The notes below the pieces were generated by a model. The model was given only the letters and a program-made list of their open reading frames with translations. It made no database searches and had not been told where the DNA came from. Shown here one piece after another: positions 53,353 through 60,019 of a stretch of DNA of 60,019 nt (position 1 is the first letter of the stretch; each line of letters opens with the position of its first letter). This DNA comes from an uncultured Lamprocystis sp. Lineage in GTDB: Bacteria; Pseudomonadota; Gammaproteobacteria; Chromatiales; Chromatiaceae. The stretch spans positions 1 through 60,019 of the forward strand of contig NZ_CAIZIZ010000098.1 of the NCBI RefSeq assembly GCF_903933125.1, in the 5' to 3' direction. A program made the position numbers and the translations under genes.

Positions 53353-54212
53353 GCCCCATCGCGCGCGCCCCGCGCGGACTGGCCCGGATCCGGCTGGCGC
53401 GGCAGTGCCCCTGCCGGGCGCGCGGACGGCAACGATGGTATTTGACCTCCACCGGACGATGCCCCCGACGGCGGCGCCGATCGGTTTGCCGGCATCCCCT
53501 GAGCAGGTCTGGACGACGCGTTCGGGCCGGTGGTGCGCGGGAGCGATCCCGGCCGGGATGGCGTGTCCCGACCGCGTTCAACATCACCCCCACGCGTCGG
53601 CAACCCCGGCCTCGCCGGTGACCAACCCCGCTCACGCGTCATCGGTGGAGGGTCGCCAGTGGATCGCGTCGCCGAGCGCCCGTCTTGCACCGGACCAGGC
53701 CCCTCTGTTGGTGCTTCGGCTGACCGCTGGCCTCGCGGCACCGACCCGCGCGGATGGCCCATCGACCGGCCCCGATCCGGGTAACGGCGAGCACCCTCAG
53801 TGCCCGAGTCCCAAGGCGTACTGCCCGCACGACCGTGCCCAAAGCCGACGAGCGGGGTCGGACGCCGGCCCGACGGAGCCGTCGAGACGGCAACCGAAGA
53901 CTCGGGCGGCGGGACCGGTCGCCGATCCTGGTCGCGCGGACGACTTCGCCCCGGATGACCGTAATTCCCGTCGTATCCATCGTACCCGCCATACCCGCCA
54001 TACACAGGGTAACCCGAATACCACCGATAGCCGGGCGCGTCATCATAAACCGCACCGGTGGACGATTCCGGCCAGCAGTTTGCCGCATCCCCAGCACCAC
54101 AAACCGTTCTCGGCGGCACCCGGGCGGGATAGGTCCCGAACGCCGCGCATCCGGTCAAGCCAACGACCGGGACGAGCAAGCGCAAGAAGACCTTGAAAGA
54201 AATCCGGGCCAC
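53349..54212 (-). CDS. Proline/glycine/arginine-rich lipoprotein
   Basis: A 287-aa lipoprotein. The start is GTG at 54212, set by GGGAGG just upstream. A short hydrophobic signal (FLRLLVPVVGLTGC) ends in a lipobox with Cys about residue 22. A YSGYPVYGGYGGYDGYDGNYG tract and a long disordered region rich in Pro, Gly, Arg and Ser follow; no folded domain is seen. An open frame continues upstream to 54317. Function unknown. It lies between rpoH and the SET-domain gene. Confidence 0.6.
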   Translation of the reverse strand: MARISFKVFLRLLVPVVGLTGCAAFGTYPARVPPRTVCGAGDAANCWPESSTGAVYDDAPGYRWYSGYPVYGGYGGYDGYDGNYGHPGRSRPRDQDRRPVPPPESSVAVSTAPSGRRPTPLVGFGHGRAGSTPWDSGTEGARRYPDRGRSMGHPRGSVPRGQRSAEAPTEGPGPVQDGRSATRSTGDPPPMTRERGWSPARPGLPTRGGDVERGRDTPSRPGSLPRTTGPNASSRPAQGMPANRSAPPSGASSGGGQIPSLPSARPAGALPRQPDPGQSARGARDGA

Positions 54213-54331
54213 CTGAACCTCCCTGACGAAACGCCAGAGCGTCGCCTGGGCACCGCCCAGATACACCAAAGCCCGCACAGGGCGGGCCAGGTCTTGGGAC
54301 AAGTGCCGGCGCGACATCGCCGGTCCATCGA

Positions 54332-55171
54332 CTACAGCTCCAGTTGGAGACGCAGCTTTTTCATCGCATTCTTTTCGATCTGGCGAATGCGCTCCGCGGA
54401 CACATTGAACTGCTGCGCCAGGTCATGCAGCGTCTGCTTTTTCTCGTTCAGCCAGCGCTCGCGCAGAATCACCTTGCTGCGTTCATCCAGACCCTGGATG
54501 GCGGCGTAGAGGCGCTCCTTATCGTCGCGCTCGGTGTCTTCGATCTCGAGCATCTTCGACGGCTCCATGCGCATATCCGGCAGGTAGGTCGAAGGTGCGG
54601 ACGGGGCATCGTCCTCGTCGTCGTCATAGCCGTCGAATGCCAGATCCTGGTTGGACAACCGGGACTCCATTTCCAGCACTGTCGCCGGCTTGACCCCCAG
54701 GTCGGCGGCCACGGACTCCACTTCTTCGCGGGTGAACCAGCCCAGACGCTTCTTGGCGCTACGCAGGTTGAAGAAGAGTTTCCGTTGCGCCTTGGTGGTC
54801 GCCACCTTGACGATGCGCCAGTTACGCAGGATGTATTCGTGAATTTCGGCGCGGATCCAGTGCACGGCGAAGGACACCAGACGCACACCCATGTCGGGCT
54901 CGAACCGCCGGACCGCCTTCATCAGGCCAACCGTCCCCTCCTGGATCAGGTCGGGGAGGGGCAAGCCGTAGCCGAGATAGCCGCGGGCGATGCGGATCAC
55001 GAAGCGCAAGTGCGACATCACCATCCGGCGCGCGGCATCCATATCGCCATGGTCGCGCAGACGCTCGGCCAGATCGCGCTCTTCTTCGGGAGTCAGCACC
55101 GGGATCTGGTAGGAGGCGCTGATGTACGCATCAATGTTGCCGGTCGGCATGAGGGCGAAATCTTTAGCCAT
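54332..55171 (-). CDS. rpoH: Heat-shock sigma factor RpoH (sigma-32)
   Basis: A 279-aa sigma factor. Region 1.2/2 starts [23 protein letters not shown], and the core-binding/-10 region [68 protein letters not shown] contains the RpoH box QRKLFFNLR. Region 4 ends [26 protein letters not shown]. An acidic insert ([12 protein letters not shown]) lies between regions 3 and 4. It lies downstream of ftsX on the same strand, after a 390-bp gap, the classical gammaproteobacterial position. Confidence 0.95.
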   Translation of the reverse strand: MAKDFALMPTGNIDAYISASYQIPVLTPEEERDLAERLRDHGDMDAARRMVMSHLRFVIRIARGYLGYGLPLPDLIQEGTVGLMKAVRRFEPDMGVRLVSFAVHWIRAEIHEYILRNWRIVKVATTKAQRKLFFNLRSAKKRLGWFTREEVESVAADLGVKPATVLEMESRLSNQDLAFDGYDDDEDDAPSAPSTYLPDMRMEPSKMLEIEDTERDDKERLYAAIQGLDERSKVILRERWLNEKKQTLHDLAQQFNVSAERIRQIEKNAMKKLRLQLEL

Positions 55172-55561
55172 GTGCTGATCACCTTAAAATTTGGACTTGA
55201 AACAAATCCTAGCAGTTTACTCTGTAATTAGCCAGCGCCAGATCGTCGGGCTTGTCGTCCGCGCTGCTTCAGAGGTTAAGTAGACTTTAGGCAAAGTCAC
55301 GGGTTTGTACAAGGGCAATCCGGACCAATCAGACATCGAATATTCCGATCTTTCCGATACACTCTGACGATATAAAAATAATTATTTTATTTATCATACT
55401 CTTATATTGCTTAACCGAAGACGTTACCAGGGCATTAATTTTTGGTCATCCCTCGCCAGGCCGTCTGGATATGAACAGGCAGGATCTGTTCAGTTGGTTG
55501 CCGCACTGACACCTCGGGCGGACTCTGAACAGGTCATGGCAAGCCGTGTCCGTTGCTCAAG
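55172..55561. other. ftsX-rpoH intergenic region
   Basis: This 390-bp region is notable for an AT-rich block at about 55365-55425 in an otherwise GC-rich neighbourhood, which could hold upstream promoter elements for rpoH. No gene or RNA is recognised. Confidence 0.5.
55284..55312 (-). promoter_or_regulatory. rpoH: Candidate rpoH promoter
   Basis: On the minus strand TTGTAC (55307-55312) and TAAAGT (55284-55289) are 17 bp apart, a fair match to sigma-70 spacing but a weak -35. The start site would be about 105 nt before the rpoH start codon. Confidence 0.25.
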
Positions 55562-56527
55562 TCAACCAGGCTCGACCCCGCGCAGATGCCGGTTGACCGC
55601 GATCCAACTGCCCACCAACCCAAGCAGCATGCTGCCGCCCAGGATCGTCAGGAGTTCCAGCGGGCCAAGCCCGGCGAGCGGGAACTCGCTGCGGTAGAGA
55701 CTGGCGAGCCGCGCCACCGGCCCCTGGAGCCCGAGCACCGCGAGTGTGACCAGGAACCAGGCGCTCAGACCGCCGAGCAGCCCGTACCAAGCCCCCGCGT
55801 AAAGAAACGGCCGCCGGATGAAGGAGGCCGTGGCACCGACCAGCTCCATGATCTCGATCTCCCCGCTACGGTTCTGAATCTCCAGCCGGATGGTGTTGCC
55901 CACGATCAGCAGCACACCCGAGGCCAGCAGACCGGCAAGCAACAGGACCAGGGTCTGAGACAGATCCAGGATGGCCTGGAAGCGCAACAGCCACTGGGTA
56001 TCCACCCGCACGAAGTCGACCTCCGATAACTGACCCAACCGCTCTTGTAGATTGAGAATCTCCGCCGGTACCGCGTAGGCCGGCTGCGGGAAAAGCGCCA
56101 GCACCGCCGGCAAGGGGTTGGTCGTCAACTGAGCCAGCGCCTCGGCGAAACCGGCCTGTTCGCGAAACTCCGCCAGCGCCTGTTCGGCACCGATCAACTG
56201 GACACGCTGGAACTCCGGCCACTCCCGCAGCCGGCCAGCCACCACCGCCGCCTCCTCGTCGCTGATATCCCGATGGAGAAACAGCGAGATGGCGGCGGCC
56301 TGATCCCAACTGCCGACGAGATTGCGCAGGTTCTCGGTCAACACATAGAGCGCGGCCGGCAGGGCCAGGGCGATCCCGATCACGGCCACCGTCATCACCG
56401 TGGCCAGGGGCGCACCGAGCAGGCGTCCGAGCGTGGCGACGGCACTCTGGACATGATGCGACAGCCACGCCTGGGGCAGTTGCAGGAGGTCGGGGGCGCG
56501 GCTGCGGCGCGGGGGTCGGCGGGCCAT
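55562..56527 (-). CDS. ftsX: Cell division protein FtsX
   Basis: A 321-aa inner-membrane protein that pairs with FtsE to regulate peptidoglycan hydrolase activators (EnvC) at the septum. It has four membrane helices (about 40-62, 187-210, 236-258, 291-310) and a large periplasmic loop after the first. The conserved EIEIMELVGATASFIRRPFLYAGAWYGLLGG is present. It follows ftsE by 5 bp on the minus strand. Confidence 0.94.
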   Translation of the reverse strand: MARRPPRRSRAPDLLQLPQAWLSHHVQSAVATLGRLLGAPLATVMTVAVIGIALALPAALYVLTENLRNLVGSWDQAAAISLFLHRDISDEEAAVVAGRLREWPEFQRVQLIGAEQALAEFREQAGFAEALAQLTTNPLPAVLALFPQPAYAVPAEILNLQERLGQLSEVDFVRVDTQWLLRFQAILDLSQTLVLLLAGLLASGVLLIVGNTIRLEIQNRSGEIEIMELVGATASFIRRPFLYAGAWYGLLGGLSAWFLVTLAVLGLQGPVARLASLYRSEFPLAGLGPLELLTILGGSMLLGLVGSWIAVNRHLRGVEPG

Positions 56528-56532
56528 GGCGG

Positions 56533-57201
56533 CTAGTCATCCCCCGAGTCATTGACCAGCCGGCCTTCGCTCAGGGTAAAGGTCCGGTGGTGCAGCGCGT
56601 GGATCAGCGCCAGATCGTGGGTGGCGATCATCAGCGTGACGCCCACCTGATGGAAACGCTCGAACAGTTCGAAGATCTCGCGCGACAGGTCGGGGTCGAG
56701 GTTGCCGGTCGGCTCATCGGCCAACACCAGCGGGGGCCGGGCGACCACCGCACGGGCAATGCCGACCCGCTGCTGCTCCCCCCCGGAGAGGGCCACCGGC
56801 AGGGCGCGCTCACGTTTCAGGAGGCCAACCTGGTCCAGCGCGGCACGCACGCGGCGGCCCACTTCCTTAGGACCGAGCCCGGTCACCACCAGCGGCAGCG
56901 CGACATTCTCGAACACACTGCGATCAGGCAGCAGACGATGATCCTGAAAGATCATGCCGACCTGCCGACGATGGTAGGGAATCCGGCCGCGTGCCAAGGT
57001 CGCGAGGTTGCGCCCGTTGACGATCACCTGCCCCCGACTGGGCCGCTCCAAGAGCCCGATCAGACGCAGCAGCGTGCTCTTGCCGGCCCCCGAGTGTCCG
57101 GTCAGGAACACCATTTCGCCGGCCTGCAACTCGAAACTGACATCGCTCAGGGCGTCGCCCCGCTCCGGGTAGCGCTTCCAGACATGATCGAAGCGGATCA
57201 T
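56533..57201 (-). CDS. ftsE: Cell division ATP-binding protein FtsE
   Basis: A 222-aa ABC ATPase. Walker A is [15 protein letters not shown], the signature is [14 protein letters not shown] and Walker B is [13 protein letters not shown], with the switch His in IATHD. It starts [25 protein letters not shown]. It drives FtsX and lies between ftsY (42-bp gap) and ftsX. Confidence 0.95.
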   Translation of the reverse strand: MIRFDHVWKRYPERGDALSDVSFELQAGEMVFLTGHSGAGKSTLLRLIGLLERPSRGQVIVNGRNLATLARGRIPYHRRQVGMIFQDHRLLPDRSVFENVALPLVVTGLGPKEVGRRVRAALDQVGLLKRERALPVALSGGEQQRVGIARAVVARPPLVLADEPTGNLDPDLSREIFELFERFHQVGVTLMIATHDLALIHALHHRTFTLSEGRLVNDSGDD

Positions 57202-57243
57202 CGGGCGCGACCTGCCAACGCGTCGCCCGTCAGGCGATTTCCG

Positions 57244-58707
57244 TCAACTGAGCAACGCATCCAGAAACTCATCCGCATCGAAGGGCCGCAGATCCTCGAT
57301 CGACTCACCCACACCGATAAAACGAATCGGCACCTTGAGCCGCTCGGCGATGGCGAAAACGATGCCGCCCTTGGCGGTCCCATCGAGTTTGGTCAGGGCG
57401 ATGCCGGTCAAACCCACTGTCTGGTGGAACTGGATCGCCTGGGTCAGGGCATTCTGACCGGTCGTCGCATCGACCACCAACATCACCTCATGGGGCGCAT
57501 CCGGATCGATCTTGCGCATCACCCGCGCAATCTTGGACAACTCGTCCATCAGATTGGTCTTGGTGTGGAGCCGACCGGCGGTGTCCGCGATCAGCACATC
57601 GATCCCGCGTGCCGTGGCCGCCTGCAAGGCGTCGAAAATCACCGAGGCCGAGTCCGCCCCGCCCTTCTGCGCGATCACCGGCACCCGGTTGCGCTCCCCC
57701 CAGGTCTGTAACTGCTCCACCGCCGCCGCCCGGAAGGTATCGCCGGCCGCCAGCATGACGCTGTTGCCCTCCGCCTGAAGCAACTTGGCGAGCTTGCCGA
57801 TGGTCGTGGTCTTACCGGCGCCATTGACGCCGACCATCAGGATCACCTGTGGTCGACCGGGCGCCGCGGGGCAGGCCCGCTCATGGGCGGTCGCCAGGAT
57901 CTCGCGCAACGCCTGTTTGAGCGCCGCCAGCAGCGCCTGCGGATCGGCCAGCGACTTGCGCCGCACCCGCGCGGTTAAATCCGCGATGATCCGGGTGGTT
58001 GCATCCACCCCCACGTCCGCCGTCAGCAGCAGCGTCTCCAGCTCCTCCATCAACTCATCGTCGATCCGCTTGCGACCGAGGAACAGATTGCCCAGGCCGG
58101 TGCCGAGTTGGGTGCGGCTGCGGGTGAGTCGCTCACGCAACCGCTTGAACAGGCCGAGCTTGACCTCCGGCGACTCCTCGTCCACGAACGGCTCAACGAC
58201 GGTGCGCGGCAGGACGACCGCGGGGGCCGCCGCCGGCTTCGCCTCACTGGGCCGTCGAACCTCAGCCGCGGGCACCTCCGCGGGCAACCGATCGATCGCG
58301 GTTGCCTGGCTGACGGCGGGCGCACCGACCTCCGGCGCGACCCCGGCAACGGCCGGCTGAACGGGCGCCGTTTCACTGACCGCAGCCGAAGACTCTGTCG
58401 GCGTCGCAACGCCGCCCTCGCCCGCCGCTTCCGCCGGAGGCGGCAACACCAGCCCAGGGATCCAGCCGAGTTCCTGCTCCGGCCGCTGCCGCCCGAAGCC
58501 CAGCCGGGCAAAGAGCCCGCGCCGCGGCACCGGCGCCTCATCGACCGTGGACAGCACGCCCAGGTCGGCAGGCTGACCCGACGCGCCGGACCCGGACCCA
58601 GCGGCCAAATCCGCCGGTTCGGACGGTGTCGATGGGTCGACCCCTGTCTGCGGAGCAATCTCCGACTCCGCGGTCTGCTGCTGCTTTTTCTTTCCGAAAA
58701 CGAACAT
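57244..58707 (-). CDS. ftsY: Signal recognition particle receptor FtsY
   Basis: A 487-aa SRP receptor GTPase that docks ribosome-nascent chain complexes at the membrane. The N-terminal acidic A domain (about 1-185, rich in Glu, Ala, Pro and Val) varies between species. The NG domain follows, with GVNGAGKTTTIGKLAKLLQ (G1), DTFRAAAVEQL (G2), DTAGRL (G3) and LTKLDGTAKGG (G4). It is the first gene of the ftsYEX operon, and divergent from the Clp remnant. Confidence 0.95.
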   Translation of the reverse strand: MFVFGKKKQQQTAESEIAPQTGVDPSTPSEPADLAAGSGSGASGQPADLGVLSTVDEAPVPRRGLFARLGFGRQRPEQELGWIPGLVLPPPAEAAGEGGVATPTESSAAVSETAPVQPAVAGVAPEVGAPAVSQATAIDRLPAEVPAAEVRRPSEAKPAAAPAVVLPRTVVEPFVDEESPEVKLGLFKRLRERLTRSRTQLGTGLGNLFLGRKRIDDELMEELETLLLTADVGVDATTRIIADLTARVRRKSLADPQALLAALKQALREILATAHERACPAAPGRPQVILMVGVNGAGKTTTIGKLAKLLQAEGNSVMLAAGDTFRAAAVEQLQTWGERNRVPVIAQKGGADSASVIFDALQAATARGIDVLIADTAGRLHTKTNLMDELSKIARVMRKIDPDAPHEVMLVVDATTGQNALTQAIQFHQTVGLTGIALTKLDGTAKGGIVFAIAERLKVPIRFIGVGESIEDLRPFDADEFLDALLS

Positions 58708-58753
58708 AACCTTCGCCGCGGTGACTGATGACTGATGAGCTGAACGGCCGTCA

Positions 58754-59809
58754 ATGCTAACAGATCGCCCGCCCCGGAACCGCCTTCACCTGGAGCGCGA
58801 CACGCGCGACCTGACCGCGCTGGCCCGCCGCGGTGAGCTGGACCCGGTGATCGGCCGCGAGGAGGAGATCGCCCAGGTCATCCAGACCCTGTCCCGGCGC
58901 AAGAAGAACAACCCGGCGCTGATCGGGGAAGCCGGTGTCGGCGAGACGGTCATCGGCGCCGATACGCTCGATGAATACCACCGCTTCGTCGAGACGGAAA
59001 AGGCGCTGGAGCGCCGCTTTCACCCCATCCTGGTGCGCGAGCCCTCGATCGAGGAGACCATCTGCATTCTCCAGGGGATCGCCCCGCGCTACGCGAAGCA
59101 TCACCAGATGGAAAAAGCCGGCCTCGATCAAGATTCCGGCCGATTGGGCTCGCCGGGTGCGTAGTCAGGCCATCCTGGCCTGACACTGTCAGGGCTGGAA
59201 GCCCTGACTACGCATGCCGCTGGCCGGGATTACGATCGAGGCCAAAAAGCCCACCCGGACGTCTTCAACATGCTGCTCCAGATCCTGGAGGATGGCCGCC
59301 TCACCGACGCCCAGGGCCGTACCGTGTCGTTCCGCAACAGCATCCTGATCGGAACCTCCAACCTCGGTACCGAGACCCTGTCGCTTGACAAGCGCCCGAT
59401 CGGCTTTGTCCAGTCCGCGACCCCAAGCTATGCGGAGGCGCGCGACCTGGTCATGCACAAGGTCAGGAAATTCTTCAAACCCGAGTTCCTCAACCGGCTG
59501 GACGATGTCATCGTCTTCCACCACCTGGAGCCCGCGGACGTGCGCGCCATCGCCCAGCTCTTCGTCAACGCACTGGTGCGGCGCCTGGCCACGCGCAAGA
59601 TCGAAGTCCTGGTCGAAGACGCCGTGCTCGACAAACTCGCCGCCGACGGCTTCGACCCCATCTACGGCGCCCGGCCGCTGCGCCGCGAAGTCGAGCGCCA
59701 ACTGGAGAACCCGCTGGCCATGAAGATCGTCACCGGCGACTGCCCTGACGGCAGCCGGGTGCGCGTGCTGGTGCGGGACGGCGAGATCGTGTTGGAGCCG
59801 GGGCCATGA
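58754..59809 (+). pseudogene. Multiply deleted Clp ATPase (ClpC/ClpB type) remnant
   Basis: Two in-frame pieces survive. The first (58754-59164) has [51 protein letters not shown], where Walker A Lys is replaced by Glu, joined directly to [12 protein letters not shown]; most of the first ATPase domain is missing. After RYAKHHQM it jumps to the second ATPase domain. The second piece (59244-59809) runs from KAHPDVFNMLLQILEDGRLTDAQGRT to the C-terminal GARPLRREVERQLENPLA. A 124-bp element with an 8-bp target duplication lies between them. It inserts 132 bp, in frame, and places TAG at 59162. The N-domain, the middle domain and both Walker A/B pairs are lost, so it cannot be a functional unfoldase. 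Confidence 0.85.
59112..59251 (+). mobile_element. 124-bp non-autonomous element, copy 2, with 8-bp target duplication
   Basis: The element covers 59120-59243 and is flanked by perfect AAAAAGCC direct repeats (59112-59119 and 59244-59251). Its ends GGCCTCGATC/GATCGAGGCC and two internal 9-bp-stem hairpins match the copy at 42312 with only scattered changes. It has no coding capacity. Confidence 0.85.
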
Positions 59810-59811
59810 TG

Positions 59812-59833
59812 GGCATTGATCATCGTTCCGGCC
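59812..59833. repeat. Solitary terminal-repeat-like sequence of the 124-bp element
   Basis: GGCATTGATC...TCCGGCC resembles one terminal inverted repeat (GGCCTTGATC...CCGGCC) without the internal hairpins. Possibly a decayed or solo end. Confidence 0.3.
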
Positions 59834-59981
59834 AGCGACGGCCTGTCCGCAACTGGGGGCCGAGGCTTTAGCCGGTGGCGATTCCCGAAATCTGAAAGAC
59901 AATCAATAATGCCTGCACGCCGGACCGGCTAACGGCCATGGAAGGAACATCAAGCCACCCCGGAAGATGAACGTTCCCCGT

Positions 59982-60004
59982 GGGAGCGGCGTCCCGCCGC
60001 GATG
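59982..60004. repeat. REP-like palindrome
   Basis: GGGAGCGGCGTCCCGCCGC followed by GATG is a single REP of the type that forms the inverted pair at 28330-28415. The window ends before a partner could be seen. Confidence 0.55.
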
Positions 60005-60019
60005 CGGTGCCGCGGTGAC

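Overview
The window is about 60 kb of GC-rich chromosome from a gammaproteobacterium. The gene order ftsY-ftsE-ftsX followed by rpoH, a BaeS/BaeR pair and a SulP transporter are gammaproteobacterial. Together with many short palindromic elements and (GACAAC)n arrays, this resembles purple sulfur bacteria (Chromatiaceae). That family-level assignment is inference; no photosynthesis or sulfur-oxidation gene lies in the window.

Layout. (1) 1-3.5 kb: baeR/baeS two-component pair on the minus strand, divergent from a di-haem cytochrome c peroxidase. (2) 3.9-23.7 kb: a large surface-polysaccharide region. It holds an initiating sugar transferase with an unusual C-terminal extension, a BY-kinase-like ATPase, a Wza-like export lipoprotein, a Wzz/GumC copolymerase, a Wzx-like flippase, three glycosyltransferases, an O-antigen ligase/polymerase, a NodB deacetylase, a phosphoethanolamine-transferase-like protein, an alginate-lyase-like protein and a methyltransferase. 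A second, reduced ATPase/copolymerase pair follows, then a large secreted FN3/VCBS/InlB-repeat protein. (3) 23.8-29.7 kb: a molybdenum hydroxylase module (2Fe-2S subunit, Moco subunit, XdhC, MocA) and an iron alcohol dehydrogenase. (4) 30.0-34.4 kb: a periplasmic binding protein overlapping a Cache-PAS-PAS-GGDEF-EAL protein. (5) 34.4-42.2 kb, minus strand: a two-gene Septu-type defence system (PtuA ATPase, PtuB HNH) just downstream of an outer-membrane porin. The porin gene overlaps a 56-aa membrane protein gene that in turn overlaps an SSS-family symporter; a tandem paralogue of the symporter lies upstream. (6) 42.5-48.6 kb: two hotdog thioesterases, cytochrome b561, SulP, a transglutaminase-like protein and an orphan TssB/TssC-like sheath protein. 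(7) 48.6-51.3 kb, minus strand: a RecQ-like helicase/phosphoribosyltransferase gene broken by an internal out-of-frame deletion, coupled to a DprA-like SLOG protein. This looks like a decayed nucleic-acid conflict system. (8) 51.6-58.7 kb: a small monooxygenase, tRNA-Val, a SET-domain protein coupled to a proline/glycine-rich lipoprotein, rpoH, and the ftsYEX operon. (9) 58.75-59.8 kb: a multiply deleted Clp ATPase remnant interrupted by a 124-bp non-autonomous mobile element.

Two MITE-like families are visible. A 93-bp element with TATAGC/GCTATA ends occurs at 3641 and 15965. A 124-bp element with nested palindromes and 8-bp target duplications occurs at 42312 and 59120. Removing the 59120 copy and one target duplication restores the Clp EKAHPDVFN motif in frame. 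REP-like palindromes and three hexanucleotide arrays that share a TAATCGA junction are also present.

Working together: region 2 encodes assembly and export of an extracellular or O-antigen-like polysaccharide, the reader in region 4 probably couples an extracellular ligand to cyclic-di-GMP, and regions 5 and 7 are small defence-type cassettes placed between housekeeping genes.
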